This document shows positions 1 through 7,879 of a stretch of DNA of 18,577 bases, one piece after another. Origin of the DNA: Mageeibacillus sp. UBA5734 (GTDB lineage Bacteria > Bacillota > Clostridia > Saccharofermentanales > UBA5734); contig DIGA01000011.1 in the NCBI GenBank assembly GCA_002419365.1, positions 1 through 18,577 on the forward strand. The letters are read 5' to 3'. Both the position numbers and the translations under genes were made by a program. The notes beneath the pieces are model-generated. The model saw only the letters and a list, made by a program, of their open reading frames with translations, searched no databases and was not told the DNA's origin. How positions within the stretch are numbered: position 1 is the first letter of the stretch; each line of letters opens with the position of its first letter.

Positions 1-40
1 TACCGAGAATAAGTTGACACGGTCGGCCGCGAGGAACGCG

Positions 41-69
41 TTGCAAATTGGATCCTGATTTGTTATAGT
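41..69 (+). promoter_or_regulatory. Promoter of the tRNA-Pro gene
   Basis: TTGCAA at 41-46 and TATAGT at 64-69 are separated by 17 bases, a good sigma-70/sigma-A arrangement. Transcription would start around 76, a short distance before the tRNA 5' end at 89. No coding region lies between. The TTGACA at 14-19 is too far upstream to pair with this -10 box. Confidence 0.65.
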
Positions 70-88
70 GTTCAAGGTCAAACAAAAT

Positions 89-165
89 CGAGGTGTAGCG
101 CAGCTGGCTAGCGCGCCTGCTTTGGGAGCAGGATGTCGGGGGTTCAAATCCCTTCACCTCGACCA
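89..165 (+). tRNA. tRNA-Pro, anticodon UGG, CCA encoded
   Basis: This is a 77-base cloverleaf. The acceptor arm CGAGGTG (89-95) pairs with CACCTCG (155-161), followed by discriminator A162 and a genomically encoded CCA at 163-165. The anticodon stem CCTGC/GCAGG encloses loop TTTGGGA (121-127), giving anticodon TGG at 123-125, which reads proline CCA and probably other CCN codons. The T arm contains GGTTCAAATCC. The gene stands alone, with its own promoter before it and a terminator directly after. There is no integrase or duplicated tRNA end nearby, so nothing suggests an integration site in use. Confidence 0.97.
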
Positions 166-166
166 G

Positions 167-210
167 AAAAAACCCCTGGAGCTTCAGGCTCGCAGGGGTT
201 TTGTTTTTTT
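167..210 (+). terminator. Intrinsic terminator after tRNA-Pro
   Basis: AAAACCCCTG (169-178) is the perfect complement of CAGGGGTTTT (193-202), with a 14-base loop. It is followed by a T-rich run through 210 (TTTTGTTTTTTT). It lies two bases after the tRNA CCA end and separates the tRNA unit from the phosphofructokinase transcript. Confidence 0.9.
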
Positions 211-269
211 CTTGCGGCACTGAATGCGTGTCGCACGCGATTCCATGCGGCAATCAGATTTAACATGGT

Positions 270-275
270 TATAAT
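270..275 (+). promoter_or_regulatory. Possible -10 box for the phosphofructokinase-led operon
   Basis: A perfect TATAAT lies at 270-275, after the tRNA terminator and 64 bases before the pfk start. I see no good -35 box 16-18 bases upstream; that position reads roughly GCGGCA. The promoter may therefore be weak or need an activator. A small inverted repeat, GCGTG-TCG-CACGC at 226-238, lies upstream and could be an operator, though a 5-bp match is weak evidence. The rest of 211-338 shows no gene. Confidence 0.4.
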
Positions 276-338
276 TGAAAGTGACCAGTTGATTTGCAAC
301 AATCATCTGATCCACGAAAAGAATCGGGGGTATGTGCG

Positions 339-1430
339 ATGGGCAAGAAAATTGGACTGCTGACCAGTGGTGGCGACTGCCAGGGATTGAATACGGCTCT
401 GCGCGGCGTGGCCAAGGCACTCTATGAGCAAGTCAAGGGGGTCGAACTGATAGGATTCAGGGATGGTTATCGCGGCCTGATTGAAAAGGACTTCAAAAAA
501 ATGGCCCCCGCTGATTTTTCCGGGATCCTGACGGTGGGTGGCACTATCCTCGGTACATCTCGCCAGCCGTTCAAGCAACTCCAGGATCCAGGCGATCCAT
601 CCAAGCCGGACGGCCCGACCCGCCAGGAGGCAATGATCGCCACATACAAAGCCTTGAAACTGGATGGTCTGGTCATCTTGGGCGGCAATGGAACCCACAA
701 GACGGCCCACGCCCTGTCCCAGGCGGGACTCAACATCATCACGCTACCCAAGACGATCGACAATGACCTGTGGGGTACGGATGTGACATTTGGCTTCCAG
801 AGTGCTGTGGATATCGCGACCCTCGTGATTGACAGCATCCACACCACAGCGACCTCCCATGGCCGAGTGTTCATCATTGAACTGATGGGACACCGGGCTG
901 GCTGGCTGACCCTGCATGCTGGCGTGGCTGGTGGTGCGGATGTCATCCTGATCCCGGAAATCCCCTACAGCTTGGATTCGATTGCTCGTTCGCTCAAACA
1001 GCGGGAAGCCCAGCACAAGCGTTTTTCCATCATTGCCCTGGCAGAAGGTGCCTTGACGAAGGATGAAGCCAGCCTGTCCAAAAAGGAACTGCGCAAGGTC
1101 CGGGAGCAGGAACCCTATCCATCAGCTGCTTATCGGCTGGCCCATGACTTGAGTGAAAAAATTGGACAGGAAATTCGCGTGACTGTCCCAGGGCACTTCC
1201 AGCGCGGCGGACAACCCGTGGCGTATGACCGGGTGCTGGCAACGACGCTCGGTACTGCAGCTGCTGAACAGGTGCGAGACAACCGGTATGGGTTCATGGT
1301 TGGCCTGGTCAACAACCAGACCGTGGCAGTTCCTCTCGAAGACGTGGCCGGCAAGCTGAAAAGGGTCCCTGATGATTCGATTCTGATCCGGTCGGCCCGG
1401 GCCATCGGGACATGTTTCGGTGACGACTGA
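339..1430 (+). CDS. pfkA: 6-phosphofructokinase (ATP-PFK superfamily, Gly/Lys type)
   Basis: The enzyme phosphorylates fructose 6-phosphate to fructose 1,6-bisphosphate in glycolysis, in the cytoplasm. The start at 339 gives 363 residues and places the nucleotide-binding SGGDCQG at residues 10-16 as in the family. An upstream in-frame start at 294 would add 15 residues with no family match. GGGGG at 326-330 is a modest ribosome binding site. The catalytic loop PKTIDND spans 137-143, with D141 the likely base; MGHRAGW follows in the sugar-phosphate site. The phosphoryl-donor positions read GGNG (G118) and K138. Gly usually means ATP, while Lys is shared with pyrophosphate enzymes, so ATP is likelier but not certain. 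It is the first gene of a long plus-strand run and lies 35 bases before the Ppx-HD gene. Confidence 0.93.
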   Translation: MGKKIGLLTSGGDCQGLNTALRGVAKALYEQVKGVELIGFRDGYRGLIEKDFKKMAPADFSGILTVGGTILGTSRQPFKQLQDPGDPSKPDGPTRQEAMIATYKALKLDGLVILGGNGTHKTAHALSQAGLNIITLPKTIDNDLWGTDVTFGFQSAVDIATLVIDSIHTTATSHGRVFIIELMGHRAGWLTLHAGVAGGADVILIPEIPYSLDSIARSLKQREAQHKRFSIIALAEGALTKDEASLSKKELRKVREQEPYPSAAYRLAHDLSEKIGQEIRVTVPGHFQRGGQPVAYDRVLATTLGTAAAEQVRDNRYGFMVGLVNNQTVAVPLEDVAGKLKRVPDDSILIRSARAIGTCFGDD

Positions 1431-1465
1431 ACGGTTGGAAAACAAATGTTCACAGGAGTTTATGG

Positions 1466-3004
1466 ATGGCGAAGAAACGAACGATAGCAGCTCTGGATGT
1501 GGGTTCGCATGAAATCACGCTCAAAATTGCCCAGCTGGAGCGCACAGGCTTGCCACTCGAGCTCGAGACAGTCCGGCAAACGTTGGCGGTCGGTACGGAT
1601 ACGTACCGGACTGGTGAGATCCGTGATGAGACGGTCAGGGAACTGGTCTCGGTCATCGAGCGCATGACAGGCAAGATCCGCGAATACAAGGTGACCCAAG
1701 TCCTTGCTGTCGCAACCAGTGCCATCCGGGAAGCCAGAAACCGTCAGGTCGTACTGGACCAGATCGACCGGATCTGCCGTCATCCGATCCAAGTCCTGAG
1801 CAACGCCCAGGAGCGGTATTTCCATAATCTGGCGACCATAGCCCGCTGGCCGCAGTTTGCTGACCAGATCAAGGAAGGGACTTTGGTCCTTGACCTGGGT
1901 TCCGGCTCCATCCAGGTCACCGTCTATGACAAAGGTGCGTTCCTCTTCAGCCAGAACATGCGCCTGGGGGCGCTGCGCATCCGGGAGTTGCTTGCGGATC
2001 TCGAACGCCGGACCGCTGATTTTGGCCGCCTGATGGAAGATTACATTTCGACCGATCTGGAAAATTACCGGGCGTTGGAACCCAAGGGCACGACTTACAA
2101 GAACTTGATTGTCCTGGGCGCAGACACACGTTATGTAAAATTGCTGGCCGGCCTTGAACCCGGTCAGCCGGCCAGCTTGTCAGCCCCTCAGCTTGAGGCC
2201 ATTTACAGGCAGCTTCTAAGCACGAGTCCAGCCGAACTTTCCATGGATTATGACATCCCTGGTGAGCATGCTTCACTGTTGCTGCCAGCGGTGATCCTGG
2301 TCCAGAAGTTCATCCACTTCACGGGTGTCAAAACCATCAGCATGCCTGTGGCCTCTCTGGCGGATGGACTGCTGGTCGATCTGGCCCGCCAGCATGGCCA
2401 CATCGAGCTGAGTCATGATCCAGATGAGGACATCCTGCATGCAGCGCGCCAGATGCTCAGGCGTTACCAAAGCAACAAACGACATGTCCAGTATGTGGAA
2501 CAGGCTGCGGCACAGATCTTCGATGCTACCCGGCGTTTGCACCGGCTGGGGAAGAGGCAGCGCCAACTTTTGCAGCTGGCTTCACTCCTGCATGACACTG
2601 GCAAATTCGTCAACATGAATCATCACAGGATTCGCTCTTATCACATCATCCTGTCGACAGAAATCATCGGTCTCAGCGATGAAGAGCAGCGCCAGGTGGC
2701 CTGGCTGGCCCGTTTTTACAGTGGTATGGTCAGCTATTCCGAACCTGGATTTGAGGAGCTGGTACCCAGGGCCCAGCTGGAGGTGCTCAAGCTGGCCGCA
2801 ATCCTGCGGCTGGCTGATTCACTCGATGCGAGCCATCGCCAGGCGGTCACCATCGAAGACATCAGCATGGATGAGGACTCCCTGGTCCTGCTGATCTCCT
2901 CTTTGGAGGACCTGACTTTGGTCCAATGGAGTTTTGAACACAAATCCCCCTTGTTCCGCTCTGTTTTTGGCATCACACCACGGATCAAGGTCAGGAGGAA
3001 ATGA
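1466..3004 (+). CDS. Full-length Ppx/GppA family protein with C-terminal HD domain, eroded active site
   Basis: At 512 residues the protein has the length and layout of full-size exopolyphosphatases: an actin-like ASKHA Ppx/GppA module over about residues 1-310, then an HD domain with HD at 376-377 and an HH pair shortly after. The family hydrolyses terminal phosphate from polyphosphate or pppGpp. Key N-terminal motifs are altered. DxGSN reads DVGSH (11-15), SGxEEA reads SNAQER (112-117), and the phosphate loop GGGSxE reads GSGSIQ (145-150). Activity may be weak, changed or regulatory, while the HD part looks intact. The start is set by AGGAG at 1454-1458, seven bases upstream. It lies three bases before polyphosphate kinase, so the two are surely cotranscribed. 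Confidence 0.88.
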   Translation: MAKKRTIAALDVGSHEITLKIAQLERTGLPLELETVRQTLAVGTDTYRTGEIRDETVRELVSVIERMTGKIREYKVTQVLAVATSAIREARNRQVVLDQIDRICRHPIQVLSNAQERYFHNLATIARWPQFADQIKEGTLVLDLGSGSIQVTVYDKGAFLFSQNMRLGALRIRELLADLERRTADFGRLMEDYISTDLENYRALEPKGTTYKNLIVLGADTRYVKLLAGLEPGQPASLSAPQLEAIYRQLLSTSPAELSMDYDIPGEHASLLLPAVILVQKFIHFTGVKTISMPVASLADGLLVDLARQHGHIELSHDPDEDILHAARQMLRRYQSNKRHVQYVEQAAAQIFDATRRLHRLGKRQRQLLQLASLLHDTGKFVNMNHHRIRSYHIILSTEIIGLSDEEQRQVAWLARFYSGMVSYSEPGFEELVPRAQLEVLKLAAILRLADSLDASHRQAVTIEDISMDEDSLVLLISSLEDLTLVQWSFEHKSPLFRSVFGITPRIKVRRK

Positions 3005-3007
3005 TCC

Positions 3008-5158
3008 ATGAAAAAAGAAAAAACCACGCCTCGTCAAACACTGCCTTACATCAATCGTGAATTGAGCTGGCTCGAGTTCAACGACCGGGTGCTGGAAGAA
3101 GCGCGCGACAAGCACAATCCCTTGCTGGAACGGTTCAAGTTCCTTGCCATCACGGCATCCAATCTCGATGAATTTTTCATGGTGCGCGTGGCTTCACTCA
3201 AAGATCTGGTCAATGCACGGTACGACCAGCCCGATCCGGCCGGACTGACACCCGAGACCCAGTTGGCCGCCATTTCTGAGCGAACCCACCAGATGGTCAA
3301 CCGTCAATATTCGACCTTGAACCGGTCTTTGCTACCAGCCCTGGCCAACCAGGCTGTACGTCTGCTTTCGCCTTCTGACTTGACCAGCGAACAGAAAGCG
3401 GCGGTCCTCGACTATTTCCAATCAACCGTTTTTCCGATCCTGACGCCCATGGCGGTGGATGCAGCCCGTCCATTCCCTCTGCTGGCCAACCGGTCGCTCA
3501 ACCTGATCGTGAAAATTACGGGCAATTCGCGGTCTGGGATTGTGGCCAATCTCGACCCTGCCGATGACGAGCGGGCTTTTGATTTTGCCCTGATCCAGAT
3601 TCCCACCGTGATTCCGCGCTTGTTTGAATTGCCCAGTCCCTCTGGCAAGGATCTGATTTTGCTCGAAGACATCGTCCGGATGCATTTGGACCATCTGTTC
3701 ACGGGGGTGTCTTATGGAGAAGCTTCTTGTTTCCGCATCATGCGTAATGCAGATTTTGACCTGGAAGAAGAAGATGCGGCAGATTTGTTGAAAGCCATTG
3801 AAAAACAGCTCAAATTGCGCCAATGGGGCCAGGTGATCCGCCTGGAAGCGGAGGATTCGATTGATGATGAGCTTTTGTCAGTTCTGACCCGCTCCCTTTC
3901 CATCCGTGAACCGGATATCTTCCTGATCAATGGGCCTCTGGATTTGACGTTCCTGTTTCGGATCCACAAATTACCGCTGGATCCGGCCTTGCGCTTTGCC
4001 TCCTTTGAATCGCAGCCCATTGCCCAGCTCCAGGCGGATGACTTGTTCGCTGCGATCCGCCAGTCCGATGTCTTGCTGCACCATCCCTATGAATCCTTTG
4101 ACCCTGTGATTGAACTGGTCCGGCAAGCTGCAGAAGATCCCGATGTCCTGGCCATCAAGCAGACCCTGTACCGGGTCAGTGGCGAATCACCGATCGTCCG
4201 TCATTTGGCCGCTGCTGCCGAGATGGGCAAGCAAGTTCTGGTCCTGGTCGAGCTCAAGGCTCGATTCGATGAAGAAAACAACATCCAGTGGGCCAGGCGA
4301 CTGGAGCAGGCGGGATGTCATGTCATCTACGGACTGGTTGGCCTGAAAACACACAGCAAGATCACCCTGATTGTGCGCAGAGATGACGACCGGATCCGGC
4401 GCTATGTCCACCTGGGCACCGGCAATTATAACGACATCACGGCTGGAATCTACACCGACCTTGGTCTCATGACTTGTAACGAAGGCATCGGCGCCGATGC
4501 GACTGATTTTTTCAACATGCTGTCGGGCTATTCAGCGCCCCTGACCTGGCGCAAACTGATCATGGCTCCATTCTGGCTGCGGAACAGTTTTGCCCGCCGG
4601 ATCGAACGGGAGAAGCATCACGCCCTCCAGGGCAAGCCCGCCCGGATCATTGCCAAGCTGAACTCCCTGGTTGATCCAGACCTGATCGCCAGCCTGTATG
4701 AGGCATCCAGGGCCGGTGTCCAGATCGACCTGGTCGTCCGCGGCATTTGCTGCCTCAGGCCCGGTGTCCCCGGCCTTTCCGAGACCATCACGGTGCGCAG
4801 CATTGTCGGCCGTTTTCTCGAGCATAGCCGGATCTATTATTTTGCCAATGACAATGCGCCGGAATTGTTCTTGTCCAGCGCTGACTGGATGCCGAGAAAC
4901 CTTGACCGGCGTGTCGAACTGATGTTCCCGATCGAGGATGAGACTGCCTGGGAAAAGGTCATGGATGTGCTGGAAACGCAGCTGGCCGATACCGAACGCA
5001 GCTGGCTGATGGGGCCTGACGGACAGTATACGCGTGTAGACCGACGTGGTAAAATGCATCTGGACTGCCAGCAGTATTTTTGTGACCAGGCCATTCTGGT
5101 CGGCAAGCAGGTCGAGACACTCTTGTCTGACCAGGTTCTGGTACCGGTCCAGCGCTAG
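3008..5158 (+). CDS. ppk1: Polyphosphate kinase 1
   Basis: The protein reversibly transfers the gamma phosphate of ATP onto growing inorganic polyphosphate, usually at the membrane periphery. Its 716 residues fit the PPK1 family. The N-terminal signature YINRELSWLEFNDRV and the following NLDEFFMVR are typical. The phosphate-accepting histidine lies in VHLGTGNYN (H468), matching the His of the E. coli HIGTGN motif. A second conserved active-site histidine is H606 in FLEHSRIYYF. The start has AGGAGG at 2993-2998, nine bases upstream, inside the end of the previous gene. It sits between two Ppx/GppA genes, which makes this a polyphosphate synthesis and breakdown unit. No truncation or missing key residue was seen. 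Confidence 0.97.
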   Translation: MKKEKTTPRQTLPYINRELSWLEFNDRVLEEARDKHNPLLERFKFLAITASNLDEFFMVRVASLKDLVNARYDQPDPAGLTPETQLAAISERTHQMVNRQYSTLNRSLLPALANQAVRLLSPSDLTSEQKAAVLDYFQSTVFPILTPMAVDAARPFPLLANRSLNLIVKITGNSRSGIVANLDPADDERAFDFALIQIPTVIPRLFELPSPSGKDLILLEDIVRMHLDHLFTGVSYGEASCFRIMRNADFDLEEEDAADLLKAIEKQLKLRQWGQVIRLEAEDSIDDELLSVLTRSLSIREPDIFLINGPLDLTFLFRIHKLPLDPALRFASFESQPIAQLQADDLFAAIRQSDVLLHHPYESFDPVIELVRQAAEDPDVLAIKQTLYRVSGESPIVRHLAAAAEMGKQVLVLVELKARFDEENNIQWARRLEQAGCHVIYGLVGLKTHSKITLIVRRDDDRIRRYVHLGTGNYNDITAGIYTDLGLMTCNEGIGADATDFFNMLSGYSAPLTWRKLIMAPFWLRNSFARRIEREKHHALQGKPARIIAKLNSLVDPDLIASLYEASRAGVQIDLVVRGICCLRPGVPGLSETITVRSIVGRFLEHSRIYYFANDNAPELFLSSADWMPRNLDRRVELMFPIEDETAWEKVMDVLETQLADTERSWLMGPDGQYTRVDRRGKMHLDCQQYFCDQAILVGKQVETLLSDQVLVPVQR

Positions 5159-5205
5159 GTTCCCGCGGGTTTTACCAGGCAGAATCTAACTTCCGGAGGT
5201 GCACC

Positions 5206-6123
5206 ATGCCAGAGACGATTGCAATCGTTGATTTGGGTTCAAATACCACCCGGCTCAATGTCTACTCCATCGATAAAAAAGGTGAACCCGAACTTGTAGC
5301 TGAAGCCAAGCGCAAAGTCCGGCTCGGAGAAGACATGGGGGACGACAAGCTCCTGATCAATCCTGCCGCGACAAACCGGGCCATGGAAGCAATGGCAGAT
5401 TTTGCCCAGATCCTGGCCAAATACCCGGGTGCCCGGACACTGGCAGTGGCCACGGAAGCCATGCGCCGGGCCAGAAATGGCAAGGCTCTGGCCGAGTTGA
5501 TCGAACAGACCACCGGTATCCCAGTCCGGATCATTTCCGGTGATGAGGAGGCTTATTTTGATTTCCTGGCCGTCCGGCATACCATGAGCCTGGACGATGC
5601 CTTGATCATCGATACCGGTGGCGGCAGCTGCGAGCTGATCCTGATGCGGGACAAAACCTGCATCGAAAAAACCAGCCTGCCGATCGGTTCCGTTGTCTTG
5701 TCGGAAAAATTTACTGACAAGGGAGACATGAGCGCAGCCGCCATATTCCGCCTGTTCAACCATGTCCATGCCCGGTTGTCGCAGATCAGCTGGCTGGAAC
5801 AGGCACGTAGTTTACCGATGATTACGGTCGGTGGTAATCACCGGGCCATCGGCAAGCTCTGGAAAAACAACATGGATGATGATGCGCCCCTGCACGGCTA
5901 TGCCATTACGCGCGAGAATCTCAACAGCCTGTACATCGACCTGCTGGACGCGGATAGCAGCCGACGCCAGGTCATGCTCGGCAAGAACAAAGACCGGGCA
6001 GACATCATCTCTGCCGGCCTTTCACCCCTGATCCAGACCATCCGGATGCTGGGTTCCAAAACCATCTATTTCTGTGAAACAGGCTTGCGCGACGGAGTCC
6101 TGTACGATACCTTATACACCTGA
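5206..6123 (+). CDS. ppx: Ppx/GppA phosphatase, short form with intact active site
   Basis: This protein hydrolyses polyphosphate or the gamma phosphate of pppGpp. It has 305 residues, so it consists only of the two-lobed ASKHA Ppx/GppA domain without the HD part found in the larger homologue upstream. The canonical motifs are present: DLGSNT at 9-14, ISGDEEA ending at 116 and DTGGGSCEL at 136-144. This contrasts with the altered residues of the first Ppx. The start has GGAGG at 5195-5199, six bases upstream. It follows ppk1 after 47 bases, with no convincing terminator between. Sequence alone cannot tell exopolyphosphatase from pppGpp phosphatase; the position beside ppk1 favours the former. 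Confidence 0.92.
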   Translation: MPETIAIVDLGSNTTRLNVYSIDKKGEPELVAEAKRKVRLGEDMGDDKLLINPAATNRAMEAMADFAQILAKYPGARTLAVATEAMRRARNGKALAELIEQTTGIPVRIISGDEEAYFDFLAVRHTMSLDDALIIDTGGGSCELILMRDKTCIEKTSLPIGSVVLSEKFTDKGDMSAAAIFRLFNHVHARLSQISWLEQARSLPMITVGGNHRAIGKLWKNNMDDDAPLHGYAITRENLNSLYIDLLDADSSRRQVMLGKNKDRADIISAGLSPLIQTIRMLGSKTIYFCETGLRDGVLYDTLYT

Positions 6124-6139
6124 CAAGGAGGACTGATCC

Positions 6140-7873
6140 ATGAATTTTCGCCAAGCCATCATCGATGGCCTCGTCCCATTGACCCAACTGCAGGCACAGG
6201 CCATCGGAGACTTGCTCGAAATTCCCCCCCAGCCTCAACTGGGGGACTATGCGTTCCCTTGCTTTACCCTGGCCAAGACCTTGCGCAAAGCGCCTGCTGT
6301 GATCGCAACGGATCTGGCTGGCCAACTGGGCCAGTCGCTGTCTTTTATCGACCGGATCGAAACCAGCGGCGGCTATTTGAATTTTTTCATCGACCGCGCC
6401 ACCCTGGTGAGCCAGACCGTTCGAGATACCTTGAACGCGGGAAACCAGCTGGGCATGTCCACCCTGGGTGAAGGACAGACCATCCTGGTGGAATTTTCAT
6501 CGCCCAACATCGCCAAGCCTTTCCATGTCGGGCATGCCTTCACGACCATCCTGGGCAATGCCCTGGCTAAGTTCTACCAGCATCTCGGTTATACCACCGT
6601 CCGCATGAATCACTTGGGTGATTATGGCACCCAGTTCGGCAAACTGATAGTGGCCTACCAGCTGTGGGGCAATGAAGAGGCTTTGAATGAACACCCCATC
6701 CAGGAACTCTTGCGGATCTATGTCAAGTTCCATGACGAGGCTAAAGAGCACCCCGAATTGGAAACGCAGGCTCGCGACCATTTCCGGCGCCTGGAGGCAG
6801 GCGAGACCGAGCAGATTGCCCTCTGGCAGCGCTTCCGTGATCTTAGCCTGCTGGAATTCGAGCGTGTGTACCAGCGCCTGGGGGTGACTTTCGACAATTA
6901 CAATGGCGAGAGTTTCTACTCCGACCAGATCCCGGCTGTTGTGGACTGGCTCAAGGAAAAGAACTTGCTCGAGGACAGTGAAGGGGCTCAGGTTGTCCGC
7001 CTGGACGAGAAGAACCTGCCGCCCTGCATCATCCTGAAATCAGACGGTACGACGATCTATGCATCGCGTGACATCGCTGCGGTCCTGTATCGTGACAGAA
7101 CGTACCATTTTGCCAAGAACATCTATGTGGTTGGCACGCCTCAGGCGCTGCATTTCCGCCAGGTTTTCGCTGTCCTGGAAAAGGCCGGTTTTGAAAAAGC
7201 CCGTGATTGCATCCATGTCGGGTTTGGCCTGGTTAAATTCGCCGACCGCAAACTGTCCACCCGTAGTGGAGACGTGATTTTGCTGGAGGATCTGCTCGCG
7301 GAAAGTGTCGACAAGACACTCGAGATCATCCAGAAAAATGCTGCCGTGCGCCATCCGGACATGACAGAGCGCGACATGCAGGAGATCGCCGAGAAAATCG
7401 GCATCGGCGCAGTCATTTTTACCTTTCTTAAAAACAGCCGTGAACGCGACATTGTCTTTTCCTGGGAGGAGATGCTGGACTTCGAAGGTGATTCGGCCCC
7501 TTATGTCCTGTATACCTATGCCCGCGCTCGCAGCATTCTGCGCAAGGCTGACCAGGAAGGGCTTTCGTACACCACTTGTCCGGATGCATCCTTGCGCCTC
7601 CTGGCTTCAGATGACGAATTTGCCCTGGCCAAGTTGCTTGAGAGCTTTGGTCCGACGCTGGAAAAAGCTGCCAGTGTCCATGAACCCTTCATGCTGGTCC
7701 GCTTGATCACGAATCTGGCCCGTGTGTTCAACAAATATTACCATCATGAGCCTATCCTCAAGACTTCGGATCCTGATCTGAGGTCTGCCCGCCTGGCGCT
7801 GGTCGATGCTGTCAGCATCGGTATCCGCACCGGACTGGACCTTCTGGGGATCTCATCGGTTGAACGGATGTAA
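6140..7873 (+). CDS. argS: Arginine--tRNA ligase
   Basis: This is a class I aminoacyl-tRNA synthetase that charges tRNA-Arg with arginine using ATP. Its 577 residues match the family. The N-terminal Add-1 domain precedes the Rossmann core. The HIGH box appears as HVGH at 129-132 after SSPNIAKPF, and the KMSKS-like loop as KLSTRSG at 371-377. The C-terminal part has the helical DALR anticodon-binding domain, ending in a typical LLGI...ERM tail. AAGGAGG at 6125-6131, eight bases upstream, fixes the start. It follows ppx after 16 bases and precedes the M3-like gene after six bases, so it is inside the operon. Class I ArgS needs tRNA to activate arginine, a family property. Confidence 0.97.
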   Translation: MNFRQAIIDGLVPLTQLQAQAIGDLLEIPPQPQLGDYAFPCFTLAKTLRKAPAVIATDLAGQLGQSLSFIDRIETSGGYLNFFIDRATLVSQTVRDTLNAGNQLGMSTLGEGQTILVEFSSPNIAKPFHVGHAFTTILGNALAKFYQHLGYTTVRMNHLGDYGTQFGKLIVAYQLWGNEEALNEHPIQELLRIYVKFHDEAKEHPELETQARDHFRRLEAGETEQIALWQRFRDLSLLEFERVYQRLGVTFDNYNGESFYSDQIPAVVDWLKEKNLLEDSEGAQVVRLDEKNLPPCIILKSDGTTIYASRDIAAVLYRDRTYHFAKNIYVVGTPQALHFRQVFAVLEKAGFEKARDCIHVGFGLVKFADRKLSTRSGDVILLEDLLAESVDKTLEIIQKNAAVRHPDMTERDMQEIAEKIGIGAVIFTFLKNSRERDIVFSWEEMLDFEGDSAPYVLYTYARARSILRKADQEGLSYTTCPDASLRLLASDDEFALAKLLESFGPTLEKAASVHEPFMLVRLITNLARVFNKYYHHEPILKTSDPDLRSARLALVDAVSIGIRTGLDLLGISSVERM

Positions 7874-7879
7874 GGTGCC

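Noticed and set aside
14..19. Consensus TTGACA at the window start
   Set aside because: No -10 box lies 16-18 bases downstream; the tRNA promoter is better explained by 41-69.
89..165. tRNA-Pro as an integration site for a mobile element
   Set aside because: No integrase, no repeated tRNA end and no foreign-looking genes are present in the window.
4532..5059. 175-codon minus-strand frame opposite ppk1
   Set aside because: ppk1 codes through this stretch with its essential His606; the antisense frame has no family features.
5162..5173. CCCGCGGG followed by TTTT after ppk1 as a terminator
   Set aside because: The 8-bp palindrome leaves no loop and the T run is only four bases.
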